Shown here in pieces: positions 17,510 to 27,804 of a DNA stretch of 64,000 nt (its first letter is position 1; each line of letters begins with the position of its first letter). The stretch is from Aquabacter cavernae (lineage in GTDB: Bacteria; Pseudomonadota; Alphaproteobacteria; Rhizobiales; Xanthobacteraceae). The position numbers and the translations under genes are program-made. The notes under the pieces were generated by a model that was not told where the DNA came from, made no database searches, and worked only from the letters and a program-made list of their open reading frames with translations. Location: the NCBI RefSeq assembly GCF_003993795.1, contig NZ_RWKV01000001.1, positions 62,001 through 126,000 of the forward strand. Reading direction: 5' to 3'.

Positions 17510-17728
17510 TCACTCCTCCTCCCCGCCGAGCTTGCGGGCGGTGACGGTGATGGGCAGGCGGGTGTCGGCGGGCATGTCCGGCAGGGCGAACACCCAGCCG
17601 TTCTTCAGCTTCACCCAGCCGCCCCACAGGCCCTCGTGCTCCCGCTCCACGATGGGCTCCTCCAGGTCTTTCTTGGGCGCATAGGCGGAGAATGCCCCGG
17701 AGGGGGTCTTGCGGATCATGAGCTTCAT
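17510..17728 (-). CDS. nifT: Nitrogen fixation protein NifT (FixU)
   Basis: A 72-residue protein starting MKLMIRKTPSGAFSAYAPKK and including WGGWVKLKNGWVFALP, typical of the NifT/FixU family. Its function is unknown and mutants in other diazotrophs show little effect. Its ATG overlaps the nifZ stop (ATGA), showing translational coupling. Confidence 0.93.
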   Translation of the reverse strand: MKLMIRKTPSGAFSAYAPKKDLEEPIVEREHEGLWGGWVKLKNGWVFALPDMPADTRLPITVTARKLGGEEE

Positions 17729-18048
17729 GGCTGGGCTTCCGGGCTGGGGAGAGCGGGCGATGTCAGGGGTTCGGGCGGCGGCCGGTCGAGGCTCACCAAT
17801 TCCTTGCCGCGCATGCCCACGATGGTGCCGCGCTCCACCCACTCCACCGAGTAGATGTAGAATTGCTGGAGGAAGGTGCCGATGTCGCGCACATAGCCCA
17901 CATCCCCCTTGCGGACGAGATTCTCGCCGATCTCCTTGTGGGGATAGGTGCCGTCATTCTTCACATGCTTGGTGGCGCGCACCTTCTCGCCCGGTCGGAA
18001 GACCGGCTCCCGGGAGAGTTCCACATCCTGCTCGCGGCCGAGGCCCAT
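17725..18048 (-). CDS. nifZ: Nitrogen fixation protein NifZ
   Basis: A 107-residue protein with the NifZ core EPVFRPGEKVRATKHVKNDG and KGDVGYVRDIGTFLQQFYIY. NifZ assists formation of the second P-cluster of the MoFe protein together with NifH. The C-terminal 20 residues are Pro-rich and not conserved. The start lies 2 bases after the LRV gene. Confidence 0.93.
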   Translation of the reverse strand: MGLGREQDVELSREPVFRPGEKVRATKHVKNDGTYPHKEIGENLVRKGDVGYVRDIGTFLQQFYIYSVEWVERGTIVGMRGKELVSLDRPPPEPLTSPALPSPEAQP

Positions 18049-18050
18049 GG

Positions 18051-18830
18051 TCAGTCTCCTTCGGTGAGGCGGCGCCGGGCGAGGTCGCGCACGGCATCCA
18101 CGGGGTCGTCCGCCAGCAGCGCCAGGGCCGTCGCCGGCAGGCGCTCGGCCACCGCGAAGCGCACCCGCATGTCGGCGTCGCGCGCCAAAACGAGAAGCCG
18201 CTCCGGCGGCAGGCGCTCGGCGACCGCAAGGCGCACCAGGGGATTGGGATCGCCCACCATGTTGGACAGATATTGGGGTGCCACCCGCCGGGCCACGGCG
18301 CGGCGCACCTCGGGCTCGCCGTCATAGACGAGGCGCACCAAGGCGGCGGGCGGGGCGCGGCGCACCACCGTGAGGCGCACGTAATAATCCTCGTCCGCCA
18401 TCATGGAGAGCAGGTCGCCGCCCTCCAGGCGCTGGGCCACCGCCATGCGCACCCGCCGGTCGGGGTCGGTGCGCAGGGCGCGGACGCGGGCGGCGGGCAG
18501 GCGCATCACCGCCATCGCGCGCACCTCCGGCTCGGGGTCCGCCAGGAGCGGGCCGATGAGGAACAGGCTGGCATGCCGCCCCGCCAGGGTGCGCACCTCG
18601 AAATAGGGATGGGCGAGATAGCGCGCGGCGAGATCCGGGTTCCGCGCGAAGAAGCGGTCGATGCGCTTGCCCCGCCGATCCGCGACGCAGGCTTTGCCCA
18701 GGTCGCAGCGGCCCTCGGCGTGGATCTCCTCGTGCGTGCAGTCCTCGCAGCTCACGGGAAGGCCCTCCCAGTCGAGGGCCTCCGGCACGCTCTCGGGCGT
18801 GCTGTCGCCGATGCCTGCGGGGGCGGCCAC
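18051..18830 (-). CDS. Leucine-rich-repeat-variant (LRV) Fe-S protein
   Basis: A 259-residue protein starting with GTG preceded by GAGGCGGG, 8 bases after fdxN. The N-terminal domain has cysteines in CEDCTHEEIHAEGRCDLGKAC, as in the LRV [4Fe-4S] domain described from the Azotobacter nifB region. The rest consists of about eight helical repeats of roughly 24 residues with the pattern L-x-x-x-x-D-P-x-x-x-V-R-x-x-V-A-x-R-L. A protein-binding role in nitrogenase biogenesis is plausible but unproven. The start is my choice from ribosome-site spacing. Confidence 0.85.
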   Translation of the reverse strand: MAAPAGIGDSTPESVPEALDWEGLPVSCEDCTHEEIHAEGRCDLGKACVADRRGKRIDRFFARNPDLAARYLAHPYFEVRTLAGRHASLFLIGPLLADPEPEVRAMAVMRLPAARVRALRTDPDRRVRMAVAQRLEGGDLLSMMADEDYYVRLTVVRRAPPAALVRLVYDGEPEVRRAVARRVAPQYLSNMVGDPNPLVRLAVAERLPPERLLVLARDADMRVRFAVAERLPATALALLADDPVDAVRDLARRRLTEGD

Positions 18831-18838
18831 GGCCCGCC

Positions 18839-19036
18839 TCAGTTCGCGGGAACGCAGGTGTTGGGCACCGGGCAGACGGCGGCGCATTGCGGCTCGTCGA
18901 ACTGCTCCAGGCACTCGGTGCACTTCTTGGGATCGATGATGTAGGTGTCGCCCTTCATGCGGATGGCCGCGTTGGGGCATTCGAACTCGCAGGCGCCGCA
19001 GACGGTGCACTGGGACACGATGATCTTGAGGGCCAT
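18839..19036 (-). CDS. fdxN: 2[4Fe-4S] ferredoxin FdxN
   Basis: A 65-residue bacterial-type ferredoxin. The first cluster motif is [12 protein letters not shown], and the second runs from [18 protein letters not shown] with the usual insertion of the FdxN group. In related diazotrophs FdxN supplies electrons to nitrogenase or NifB. It lies 26 bases after nifB and shares its promoter. Confidence 0.94.
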   Translation of the reverse strand: MALKIIVSQCTVCGACEFECPNAAIRMKGDTYIIDPKKCTECLEQFDEPQCAAVCPVPNTCVPAN

Positions 19037-19062
19037 GGGAAAAGCCTTTCCTGGCTGTGGGT

Positions 19063-20559
19063 TCAGGCCGAGAGGGCCAGCTTCCGGTCGGTGACGGCAT
19101 GGCCGAATTCGGCCGCGTAGAGGGCGCCGATGGCGGCTTCGATATATTCGAGGGCGTATTGGTCGGTGGCGCGGATGCCGGCGGCCTTCAGGCTGTCCTT
19201 CGGGCAGTCGCCGATCTTGGAGCACAGCACCACCTCGACCCCCTCCAGGGCCGCGATGACGCCGTCGAGGGTCGCATCCTCGCCGAAGCCACCCAGGCAG
19301 TAGGTGTCCACCTTGCGATGTCCCACGAAGGTGATGCCCTTGGGGGTCGCCTCGTAGACCTGGAATTCCCTGGCGTGCCCGAAATGCTCGTTCACGCGCC
19401 CGCCGCCCTTGGTGGCCACGGCCACAAGCAGCTTGCCCTCAACGCCCAGTGCGCGGATTTCGGTTTCCACTTCCTGCTTCTTGGCCACATGGTCGCCCCG
19501 CTCATGGGCCACCACCTCGCGATAGGCGACGCGCTTGGCCGGGTCATAGGCCACCTCCTCGGGAAGCTGGTCGAGGGTGAATTCCTGGCCCCGGTCCTCG
19601 CCCAGCAGGCCCACCGCGTCGGCGCGGCACTGGCGGCAGTGGCGCATCAGCTTGGCGCCGCCGTCCAGCTTGTCCTGCAGCGCCTTCAGCTCCATGGCGG
19701 TGGGGCCGCGCTGGCCGGTGAGGCCGAAATGCGTGCCATGCTCGGCGGCGGAGATGAGCGGCATGATGTTGTGAAGGAAGACGCCGCGCTCCTTCACCCA
19801 TGCATTCACCTCGACGAGATGATCGTCGTTGATGCCGGGGATCATCACCGAGTTCACCTTCACGAGGATCCCCCGGTCGCGCAGCATTTCGAGGCTGAGC
19901 ATCTGCCGCTCGTGCAGGATCCTGGCGGCTTCGTAGCCGGTGTAGCGCCTGTGATTGTGGAAGATCCACGGATAGATCCTCGTGCCCACTTCCGGGTCCA
20001 CCATGTTGATGGTGACCGTGACGTGATCGACATTCATGTCGGCGATCTCGTCCACATGGTCGGGCAAGGCGAGGCCGTTGGTGGACAGGCACAGCTTGAT
20101 GTCGGGAATCTCCCGCGCCACCGCCTCGAAGGTAGCCTTGCTCTTCTTCCAGTCGTAGCAACTGTCGCCGGGACCGGCGATGCCGAGCACGGACAGCTGG
20201 GGCACCTCGTTGGCCACCGTGATGACCTTGCGCATGGCCTGGTCGGGGGTCAGCTTCTCCGAGACCACGCCCGGGCGGCTCTCATTGGCGCAGTCATATT
20301 TGCGGTTGCAGTAATTGCACTGGATGTTGCACGCGGGCGCCACGGCCACATGCATGCGCGCGAAATAATGGTGCGCCTCTTCCGAGTAGCAGGGATGGTC
20401 CTTGATCTTGTCCCAGACGGCCTGTGGCACGTCGTCGGGCTTGGCGGAGGAGCCGCAGGCGGAGGAAGAACAGCCGCCGCCTTCCAGCTTGGCGCGCATC
20501 TCCTCCATGGAGACGGGCGAGGCGAGGAGGCTGTCCAGGGATAGCATCGCGGCGGACAT
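19063..20559 (-). CDS. nifB: FeMo-cofactor biosynthesis radical-SAM protein NifB
   Basis: A 498-residue enzyme that fuses two [Fe4S4] units with carbide and sulfide into NifB-co. The radical-SAM motif is [14 protein letters not shown] (CxxxCxxC), followed by PGDSCYDW and [10 protein letters not shown]. The C-terminal third (from about [20 protein letters not shown]) is a NifX-like cofactor-carrier domain. ATG at 20559 has GGGAG at good spacing. It has its own sigma-54 promoter and NifA site and heads an eight-gene operon. Confidence 0.97.
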   Translation of the reverse strand: MSAAMLSLDSLLASPVSMEEMRAKLEGGGCSSSACGSSAKPDDVPQAVWDKIKDHPCYSEEAHHYFARMHVAVAPACNIQCNYCNRKYDCANESRPGVVSEKLTPDQAMRKVITVANEVPQLSVLGIAGPGDSCYDWKKSKATFEAVAREIPDIKLCLSTNGLALPDHVDEIADMNVDHVTVTINMVDPEVGTRIYPWIFHNHRRYTGYEAARILHERQMLSLEMLRDRGILVKVNSVMIPGINDDHLVEVNAWVKERGVFLHNIMPLISAAEHGTHFGLTGQRGPTAMELKALQDKLDGGAKLMRHCRQCRADAVGLLGEDRGQEFTLDQLPEEVAYDPAKRVAYREVVAHERGDHVAKKQEVETEIRALGVEGKLLVAVATKGGGRVNEHFGHAREFQVYEATPKGITFVGHRKVDTYCLGGFGEDATLDGVIAALEGVEVVLCSKIGDCPKDSLKAAGIRATDQYALEYIEAAIGALYAAEFGHAVTDRKLALSA

Positions 20560-20594
20560 GGCGGGCTCCCGAATGATGGTCCGCCCCAGGCTTC

Positions 20595-20609
20595 GCAATC
20601 CCCGTGCCA
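20595..20609 (-). promoter_or_regulatory. Sigma-54 promoter of nifB
   Basis: The minus strand reads TGGCACGGGGATTGC, an exact -24/-12 match. Predicted start near 20583, giving a leader of about 24 bases. Confidence 0.93.
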
Positions 20610-20681
20610 GATAAAATTATGTTATTTTACAATGTATTGTACTTCTTGTTGGAAGAACTCCACGACACGCATGTCGGGTCG

Positions 20682-20697
20682 TGTCGCATCCGCGACA
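20682..20697. promoter_or_regulatory. NifA upstream activator site of nifB
   Basis: TGTCGCATCCGCGACA is a perfect TGT-N10-ACA site about 75 bases upstream of the nifB -24 box, squeezed between nifB and the 3' end of nifA. Confidence 0.88.
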
Positions 20698-20709
20698 GGC
20701 GTGTGCGGG

Positions 20710-22680
<1,971 letters not shown>

Positions 22681-22837
22681 GGGCTTGCTCCTTCACCGCA
22701 CGCGGCGAGTGGGCGCGCCCTCCTTCAGCAGCTTTCCCTTAGCTTATCTCCCGCCTGGGGATGACATGTCCCGGAGGGCAGGAGCCTGTGGCCTTTCGGC
22801 TGAAGCTTTAGAAAAGATCCAAGCCGGCGAAGGGGCC

Positions 22838-22851
22838 TTGATCTCGATCAA
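22838..22851 (-). promoter_or_regulatory. FixK/FNR box upstream of nifA
   Basis: TTGATCTCGATCAA is a perfect TTGAT-N4-ATCAA site about 158 bases before the nifA ATG. A -10-like TCTAAA (22812-22807, minus strand) lies about 35 bases further on. This is the arrangement by which FixK couples nifA to low oxygen in Azorhizobium and relatives. No -24/-12 element was found for nifA. Confidence 0.82.
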
Positions 22852-23080
22852 ATTCGAGTAGGCCCGCAGGGTGCGGGTCTGCTCAGGGTTGTGTCATAGC
22901 CGCGGCGACCGGCCGGCGCTCGCGCCTCGCTTCCCGGGCCACCGCCGCCGGCCATGATGTCAGTCTCCGAATGAAAGAGGGGCGGGACCGCAGGCGCGTG
23001 GCTGTGTGCAGTTCAGCAAACGGCGTGCCATCTGGTGCATCGCGAAAATTCTCATGGTTCCAATGTGCGATGGGCGGGAG

Positions 23081-23096
23081 TGTCGGGTTTGCGACA
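23081..23096. promoter_or_regulatory. NifA upstream activator site of yqeB-like/modD
   Basis: TGTCGGGTTTGCGACA fits TGT-N10-ACA. It is the exact reverse complement of the site upstream of fixA (30132-30147) and differs by one base from the site upstream of iscA. Confidence 0.87.
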
Positions 23097-23181
23097 CACC
23101 GCCGGCCACGGATGCGTCGGTTTTCGCACGCGAATGACGGCTTGGAGCGGGCTGGTGGTGCCATGATGGCGAGAAGGTCGT

Positions 23182-23196
23182 TGGCACGAATGTCGC
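23182..23196 (+). promoter_or_regulatory. Sigma-54 promoter of yqeB-like/modD
   Basis: TGGCACGAATGTCGC matches the -24 half exactly and has TCGC rather than TTGC at -12. Start expected near 23208. The NifA site is 86 bases upstream. Confidence 0.8.
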
Positions 23197-23253
23197 TTTC
23201 TCCTGGGGCAGCGACACCGGTAGCCCCGGCGCGCGCCTTGCCCCGGAGGCACC

Positions 23254-24111
23254 ATGCGCAGCGAGACGGATTTCAGGCCCACAGGCCGGGTGCCCATCGC
23301 GGTGGTGCTCGGCACCAACGACGTGGCGTCCGCCGTGGGCCGGGCGCTGTTCCTGGCGGGCTATGGCGTGGTGCTCTCGCGCGATCCCGCCCAGCCGGTG
23401 CTGCGCCGGACCATGGCCTATGACGTGGCCCTGGATACCGGGATCGCCGAGCTGGACGGGGTGAAGGCCCGCGCGGCCGACAGCCTCGTGGATATCCTCA
23501 ATGCCTGCACCGACCGGCAGGCCATCTGCGTCACCATCATGGAGCTGGGCGAGTTGCTGTGCCTCGGCCTGATCGACGTGCTGGTGGATGCGCGCATGCG
23601 CATGCGCTCGCTGAAGGTGGACATCCGCCCCTTCGCCCGCGCCACTGTGGGGCTTGGGCCGGGCTTCTCGGCGGGGCGGCATGTGGACGTGGCCATCGAG
23701 ACCGCGCCGGAAGCCATCGGGGTGCTCCGTGCGGGGGCGACGCTCGCGGCCCATGGCCGCTCCACGCCCTTGTCGGGCGCGGGCCGCGAGCGCTTCGCCC
23801 GCGCCGAGGGGGCGGGGCTCTGGCTCACTGCCCATGCCATCGGCGACCAGGTGGCTGCGGCAGAGGTGGTGGGCTGGTGTGGCGAAGCCCCGGTCCAGGC
23901 GCCCATGGCGGGCCATTTGCGCGGCCTAGTGCGGGGTGGCACGCAAGTGCCCGAGGGGCTGAAGCTGCTGGAGGTGGACCCGGCAGTGGGCGGGCCGTCC
24001 AGTTGGCTCGGCCTTGCCGAGCGCCCGCGCCGGATCGCGGATGCGGTCCTGGAGGCGCTGGACACGTTGGGCACTCTGAGCACGGCCGCTGCCGGTCCGG
24101 TGCCGCACTGA
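23254..24111 (+). CDS. YqeB/EF2563-family Mo-hydroxylase accessory protein
   Basis: A 285-residue protein. The N-terminal Rossmann-like part IAVVLGTNDVASAVGRALFL, followed by LRRTMAYDVALDTG, resembles the YqeB/EF2563 family linked to selenium-dependent molybdenum hydroxylases and related to XdhC. The mid region (VDIRPFARATVGLGPGFSAG) is also family-like. No selenocysteine or Mo hydroxylase gene is nearby. Its placement before modD and behind a NifA-type promoter suggests a task in molybdenum or redox cofactor handling for nitrogenase; this is inference. The ATG has GGAGG upstream. Confidence 0.72.
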   Translation: MRSETDFRPTGRVPIAVVLGTNDVASAVGRALFLAGYGVVLSRDPAQPVLRRTMAYDVALDTGIAELDGVKARAADSLVDILNACTDRQAICVTIMELGELLCLGLIDVLVDARMRMRSLKVDIRPFARATVGLGPGFSAGRHVDVAIETAPEAIGVLRAGATLAAHGRSTPLSGAGRERFARAEGAGLWLTAHAIGDQVAAAEVVGWCGEAPVQAPMAGHLRGLVRGGTQVPEGLKLLEVDPAVGGPSSWLGLAERPRRIADAVLEALDTLGTLSTAAAGPVPH

Positions 24112-24122
24112 GCAGGGCCGGC

Positions 24123-24956
24123 ATGTATTTTCCCGAACGCCTCGCGGATACCCTTCTGGATGAGGACGTGCCCCACGGCGATCTCACCACCCATCTCCTG
24201 GGCATCGGTGACCGCCCGGCCCGCATGGATTTCACGCTGCGCCGTGACGGCGTGGTGTGCGGCACCGAGCTTGCTCTCGCCCTGGTGCGCCGCGCCGGGG
24301 CGGAGGGGGCGGTCCTGTCCCCCACCGGCGCGCGCGTTCCGGCCGGAGGGGCGCTGCTGCGCGCGCAGGGCTCGGCGGGCGCCATCCTCGCCGCCTGGAA
24401 GGTGGCGCAGACGGCGGTGGAATATCTCTCCGGCATCGCCACGGCCACCGCCGCCATCGTGGATGCGGCGCGCGCGGTGGCGCCAGGCATCGCGGTGGTC
24501 ACCACCCGCAAGACCTTTCCCGGCACCAAGCGCCTGATGATCCCCGCGATCCGCGCGGGCGGGGCGGAGCCGCACCGCCTCGGCCTGTCGGAGACGGTGC
24601 TGGTGTTTCCCGAGCACCGCGTCTTCCTCGATGATCCGGTGGCCGCCCTCGTCGCGCTGCGCCGGGCGGCGCCCGAGAAGAAGGTAGTGGTGGAGATCAC
24701 GAGCCGGGAGGAGGCGGAGCGCTTCGCGCCCGCCGCGCCGGACATCCTCCAGTGCGAGAAAATGTCCCCCGAGGCGGTGGCGGACCTGGTGGCCGCGCTT
24801 CGCGCGCGGGGCGCTGCCTCGCTGGTGGCCGTGGCGGGCGGGGTGGTGGCCGCCAATGCGGCGGCCTATGCGGCGACGGGAGCGGACATCCTCGTGACCT
24901 CCGCGCCCTATTCCGCCGCGCCTGCGGACGTGAGGGTGGAGATCCGCCCCGCCTGA
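24123..24956 (+). CDS. modD: ModD (nicotinate-nucleotide pyrophosphorylase-like Mo protein)
   Basis: A 277-residue member of the quinolinate phosphoribosyltransferase fold. It has DEDVPHGDLTTHLL at the start, AWKVAQTAVEYLSGIATAT, the TTRKTFPGTKRL loop and the barrel end ILVTSAPYSAAPADV. The family is called ModD because its genes lie in molybdate-transport operons; the reaction in Mo metabolism is not settled. It is 11 bases after the yqeB-like gene, in the same operon. The start is the ATG at 24123; the longer frame is a shadow. Confidence 0.85.
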   Translation: MYFPERLADTLLDEDVPHGDLTTHLLGIGDRPARMDFTLRRDGVVCGTELALALVRRAGAEGAVLSPTGARVPAGGALLRAQGSAGAILAAWKVAQTAVEYLSGIATATAAIVDAARAVAPGIAVVTTRKTFPGTKRLMIPAIRAGGAEPHRLGLSETVLVFPEHRVFLDDPVAALVALRRAAPEKKVVVEITSREEAERFAPAAPDILQCEKMSPEAVADLVAALRARGAASLVAVAGGVVAANAAAYAATGADILVTSAPYSAAPADVRVEIRPA

Positions 24957-24999
24957 GCGTGTCGCAAACCCGCCGCGCAGCCCCATGGCTGCGGCCCGG

Positions 25000-25015
25000 T
25001 GTCGGCTTTGCGACA
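25000..25015. promoter_or_regulatory. NifA upstream activator site of iscA-nifU operon
   Basis: TGTCGGCTTTGCGACA fits TGT-N10-ACA, about 48 bases before the -24 box. A degenerate companion (TGTCGCAAACCCGCCG) lies at 24960-24975. Confidence 0.86.
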
Positions 25016-25062
25016 GGTCCGACAAAGCCATAAATCTCTTTGTTTATAATTATTTAAATGAG

Positions 25063-25077
25063 TGGCACATCGCTTGC
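25063..25077 (+). promoter_or_regulatory. Sigma-54 promoter of iscA-nifUSV-cysE-nifW
   Basis: TGGCACATCGCTTGC matches the -24/-12 consensus exactly. The flanking region 25025-25060 is AT-rich. Start expected near 25089, 30 bases before the iscA ATG. Confidence 0.93.
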
Positions 25078-25118
25078 GTGATCCTTGTCGGAACCATCTT
25101 CCTGCGAGGGAAACCGAC

Positions 25119-25439
25119 ATGATCACGCTCACCGAGAATGCGGTCGCCGCGGTGAAGTCCGCCTTGGCGCAGACCGCGAACGGCGCCGAGGGCCTGCGCA
25201 TCATGGTGGAGGCGGGCGGCTGCGCGGGCTTCAAATACATGATGGGCCTGGAGAGCCAGTCGCGCAGCGGCGATCTGGTGGTGGAGCAGGAAGGCGTCAA
25301 GCTGTTCATCGACGACCGTTCCCAGCCTTTGGTCTCGGGCATGCGCATCGACTTCGTGACCGCGCTGGAGAATTCCGGCTTCGTCTTCGAGAATCCAAAC
25401 GCGGCGTCAAAGTGCGCCTGCGGCAAGTCCTTCGGGTGA
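25119..25439 (+). CDS. iscA: IscA-type iron-sulfur assembly protein (nif-linked)
   Basis: A 106-residue A-type carrier. The three family cysteines are visible in AGGCAGFKY and the C-terminal SKCACGKSF. It probably delivers Fe-S clusters to nitrogenase proteins in the cytosol. ATG at 25119 is the first start after the sigma-54 promoter, and nifU follows 10 bases later. The nif location supports the dedicated nif IscA form. Confidence 0.92.
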   Translation: MITLTENAVAAVKSALAQTANGAEGLRIMVEAGGCAGFKYMMGLESQSRSGDLVVEQEGVKLFIDDRSQPLVSGMRIDFVTALENSGFVFENPNAASKCACGKSFG

Positions 25440-25449
25440 GGAGGCAGCC

Positions 25450-26472
25450 ATGTGGGATTATTCGGACAAGGTGAAGGACTATTTCTTCAACCCCAAGAAT
25501 GCCGGCCTGCTGGCGGACGCCAATGCGGTGGGCGAGGTGGGCGCCATCGCCTGCGGCGACGCGCTGAAGCTCATGCTGAAGGTGGACCCCGCTACCGACG
25601 TGATCACCGAGGCGCGCTTCCAGACCTTCGGCTGCGGCTCGGCCATCGCCTCCTCCTCCGCGCTCACCGAAATCGTCATCGGCAAGACGCTGGATGAGGC
25701 GCTCGCCCTCACCAACCAGGACATCGCCGATTTCCTCGGCGGCCTGCCGCCGGAGAAGATGCACTGCTCCGTCATGGGCTACGAGGCCCTGCAGGCGGCG
25801 GTGGCTCATTATCGCGGCGAGACCTGGGAGGACGACCACGAGGAGGGCGCGCTCGTCTGCAAGTGCTTCGGCGTGGACGAGGGCATGATCGAGCGGGCGG
25901 TGCGGGTCAACAAGCTGACCGCGCCCGAGCAGGTCACCTTCTACACCAAGGCGGGCGGCGGATGCCTCACCTGCTTCGAGGCCATCGAGGAAGTGCTGGC
26001 CCGCGTGAACGCGGACATGGCCGACGAGGGCCTGATCGAGGTGACGGCCGCCTATCGCATCGGCTCCGTGGACCCGCGCAGCCTCAAGGGCAAGCCGCGC
26101 GTCAACGGTGCCAAGGCCGCGCCGGGTGCGAAGTCCGCCGCCGTGGCAGTTCCCCTCTCTTTGACCCCGCCCAAGGAAAGCGCCCCACGGCAGAGCCCGC
26201 TCGCGAGCCTCGTGCCGCCGCCTTCCGCGCCCGCCCCGCTCACCGCCGTCCAGCGCATCAAGCTGATCGACAAGGCCATCGAGGAGCTGCGCCCCTATCT
26301 CCAGCAGGATGGCGGCGACTGCGAGTTGGTGGACGTGGACGGGAACCTGGTCTCCGTGAAGCTCTCGGGCGCCTGCATCGGTTGCCAGATGGCGTCCGTC
26401 ACCATTTCCGGTGTCCAGCAGCGGCTGATGGAGAAGCTGGGCATGCCGCTGCGCGTCGTGCCGGTGAAGTGA
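25450..26472 (+). CDS. nifU: Fe-S cluster scaffold NifU
   Basis: A 340-residue modular scaffold. The N-terminal IscU-like domain (1-130) carries cysteines in [22 protein letters not shown] and [12 protein letters not shown]. The central [2Fe-2S] domain has [15 protein letters not shown] and [14 protein letters not shown] Pro/Ala-rich linker (about 215-260) precedes a C-terminal Nfu domain with [16 protein letters not shown]. It receives sulfur from NifS and builds [4Fe-4S] clusters for NifH and NifB. The linker makes it somewhat longer than typical. Confidence 0.97.
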   Translation: MWDYSDKVKDYFFNPKNAGLLADANAVGEVGAIACGDALKLMLKVDPATDVITEARFQTFGCGSAIASSSALTEIVIGKTLDEALALTNQDIADFLGGLPPEKMHCSVMGYEALQAAVAHYRGETWEDDHEEGALVCKCFGVDEGMIERAVRVNKLTAPEQVTFYTKAGGGCLTCFEAIEEVLARVNADMADEGLIEVTAAYRIGSVDPRSLKGKPRVNGAKAAPGAKSAAVAVPLSLTPPKESAPRQSPLASLVPPPSAPAPLTAVQRIKLIDKAIEELRPYLQQDGGDCELVDVDGNLVSVKLSGACIGCQMASVTISGVQQRLMEKLGMPLRVVPVK

Positions 26473-26567
26473 TCCCGCGCCCTTGCCCGGGGCGCGTGTC
26501 GCCCCGTCCCACTTGGCCCAGATCCCCATTGGCCCAGATCCCCATTGCGAAGATCCCGGAGGCGGAG

Positions 26568-27767
26568 ATGAAGCCGGTCTATTTCGACAATAACGCCACC
26601 ACGAAGGTGGACCCCCGCGTGCTGGAGGCCATGCTGCCCTATTTCACGGAGCAGTTCGGAAACGCCTCCTCGCTCCATGCCTTCGGCGCGGAGGTGGGAG
26701 CGGCCGTGAAGGGCGCGCGGCGGGACCTGCAGGCGCTGCTGGGCGCCGAGCATGACCATGAGATCGTCTTCACCTCCGGCGGGACGGAAGGCGACAATGC
26801 CGCCATCCTCTCGGCGCTGGAGGCGAGCCCCCGCCGCCGGGAGGTGATCACCAGCGCCGTGGAGCACCCCGCCGTGCTCTCGCTCTGCGCCTGGCTGGAG
26901 AAGAACCGGGGGGTGAAGGTCCATGTGATCCCCGTGGACGCCAAGGGGCGGCTCGACATGGCGGCCTACGAGGCGGCCCTCTCGGAGCGGGTCGCCATCG
27001 TCTCCATCATGTGGGCCAATAACGAGACCGGCACGCTCTTCCCCGTGGCGAAGCTGGCGGAGATGGCGAAGCCCTACGGCATCCTGTTCCATACCGACGC
27101 TGTCCAGGCGGTGGGCAAGGTGCCCATGGATCTGAAATCCACCGCCATCGACATGCTCTCCTTGTCGGGCCACAAGCTCCATGCGCCGAAGGGCATCGGC
27201 GCGCTCTATGTGCGCCGGGGCACCCGTTTCCGCCCGCAGATCAAGGGCGGCCAGCAGGAGCGCGGCCGCCGCGCGGGCACCGAGAACACGCCGGGCATCG
27301 TCGCCCTGGGCGTGGCCGCGCGGCTTGCGGGCGACTACATGGCCGAGGAGAACGGCCGGGTGCGCGGGCTGCGCGACCGGCTGGAGAAGGGCCTGCTCCA
27401 GCGCATCCCCAGTTGCTTCGCCACCGGCGATGTGGAGAACCGCCTGCCCAACACCGCCAATGTGGCGTTCGAGTTCGTGGAGGGGGAGGGCATCCTCCTG
27501 CTGCTCAACCGCGCGGGCATCGCCGCCTCGTCGGGCTCGGCCTGCACGTCGGGTTCGCTGGAGCCCTCCCATGTGTTGCGCGCCATGAGCATTCCCTACA
27601 CGGCCGCCCACGGCGCCATCCGCTTCTCCCTTTCCCGCGACAGCAGCGGGGAGGAGGTGGACCGGGTGATCGAGGCCATGCCGGGCATCATCGAGAAGCT
27701 GCGCGCGCTCTCTCCGTTCTGGGACGGCTCGGGCGCCGCCTCGGCCTTCAACCCTGTTTATGCCTGA
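26568..27767 (+). CDS. nifS: Cysteine desulfurase NifS
   Basis: A 399-residue PLP enzyme that releases sulfur from cysteine for nitrogenase clusters. It starts MKPVYFDNNATTKVDPRVLE. The PLP lysine is in SLSGHKLHAPKG, and the catalytic cysteine loop is ASSGSACTSGSLEPSHVL. ATG at 26568 has GGAGGCGGAG upstream. Upstream of it, a 16-bp unit (26513-26544) is repeated in tandem. nifV begins 37 bases after its stop. Confidence 0.96.
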   Translation: MKPVYFDNNATTKVDPRVLEAMLPYFTEQFGNASSLHAFGAEVGAAVKGARRDLQALLGAEHDHEIVFTSGGTEGDNAAILSALEASPRRREVITSAVEHPAVLSLCAWLEKNRGVKVHVIPVDAKGRLDMAAYEAALSERVAIVSIMWANNETGTLFPVAKLAEMAKPYGILFHTDAVQAVGKVPMDLKSTAIDMLSLSGHKLHAPKGIGALYVRRGTRFRPQIKGGQQERGRRAGTENTPGIVALGVAARLAGDYMAEENGRVRGLRDRLEKGLLQRIPSCFATGDVENRLPNTANVAFEFVEGEGILLLLNRAGIAASSGSACTSGSLEPSHVLRAMSIPYTAAHGAIRFSLSRDSSGEEVDRVIEAMPGIIEKLRALSPFWDGSGAASAFNPVYA

Positions 27768-27804
27768 GGCCGGCGCGCGTCCGGTTGGTGCGGTGGAGGT
27801 GCCC

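Larger units (their letters stand above)
22862..23253. other. Intergenic control region between nifA and the yqeB-like gene
   Basis: No gene is supported. Apart from the NifA site and sigma-54 promoter annotated separately, the stretch 22870-23080 shows no convincing ORF, hairpin or repeat. Confidence 0.6.

Noticed and set aside
24960-24975. Second NifA site upstream of iscA
   Set aside because: TGTCGCAAACCCGCCG lacks the ACA half; noted as degenerate only.
26513-26544. Tandem 16-bp repeat before nifS as a regulatory element
   Set aside because: Two direct copies within the untranslated gap without symmetry; probably a small slip duplication.
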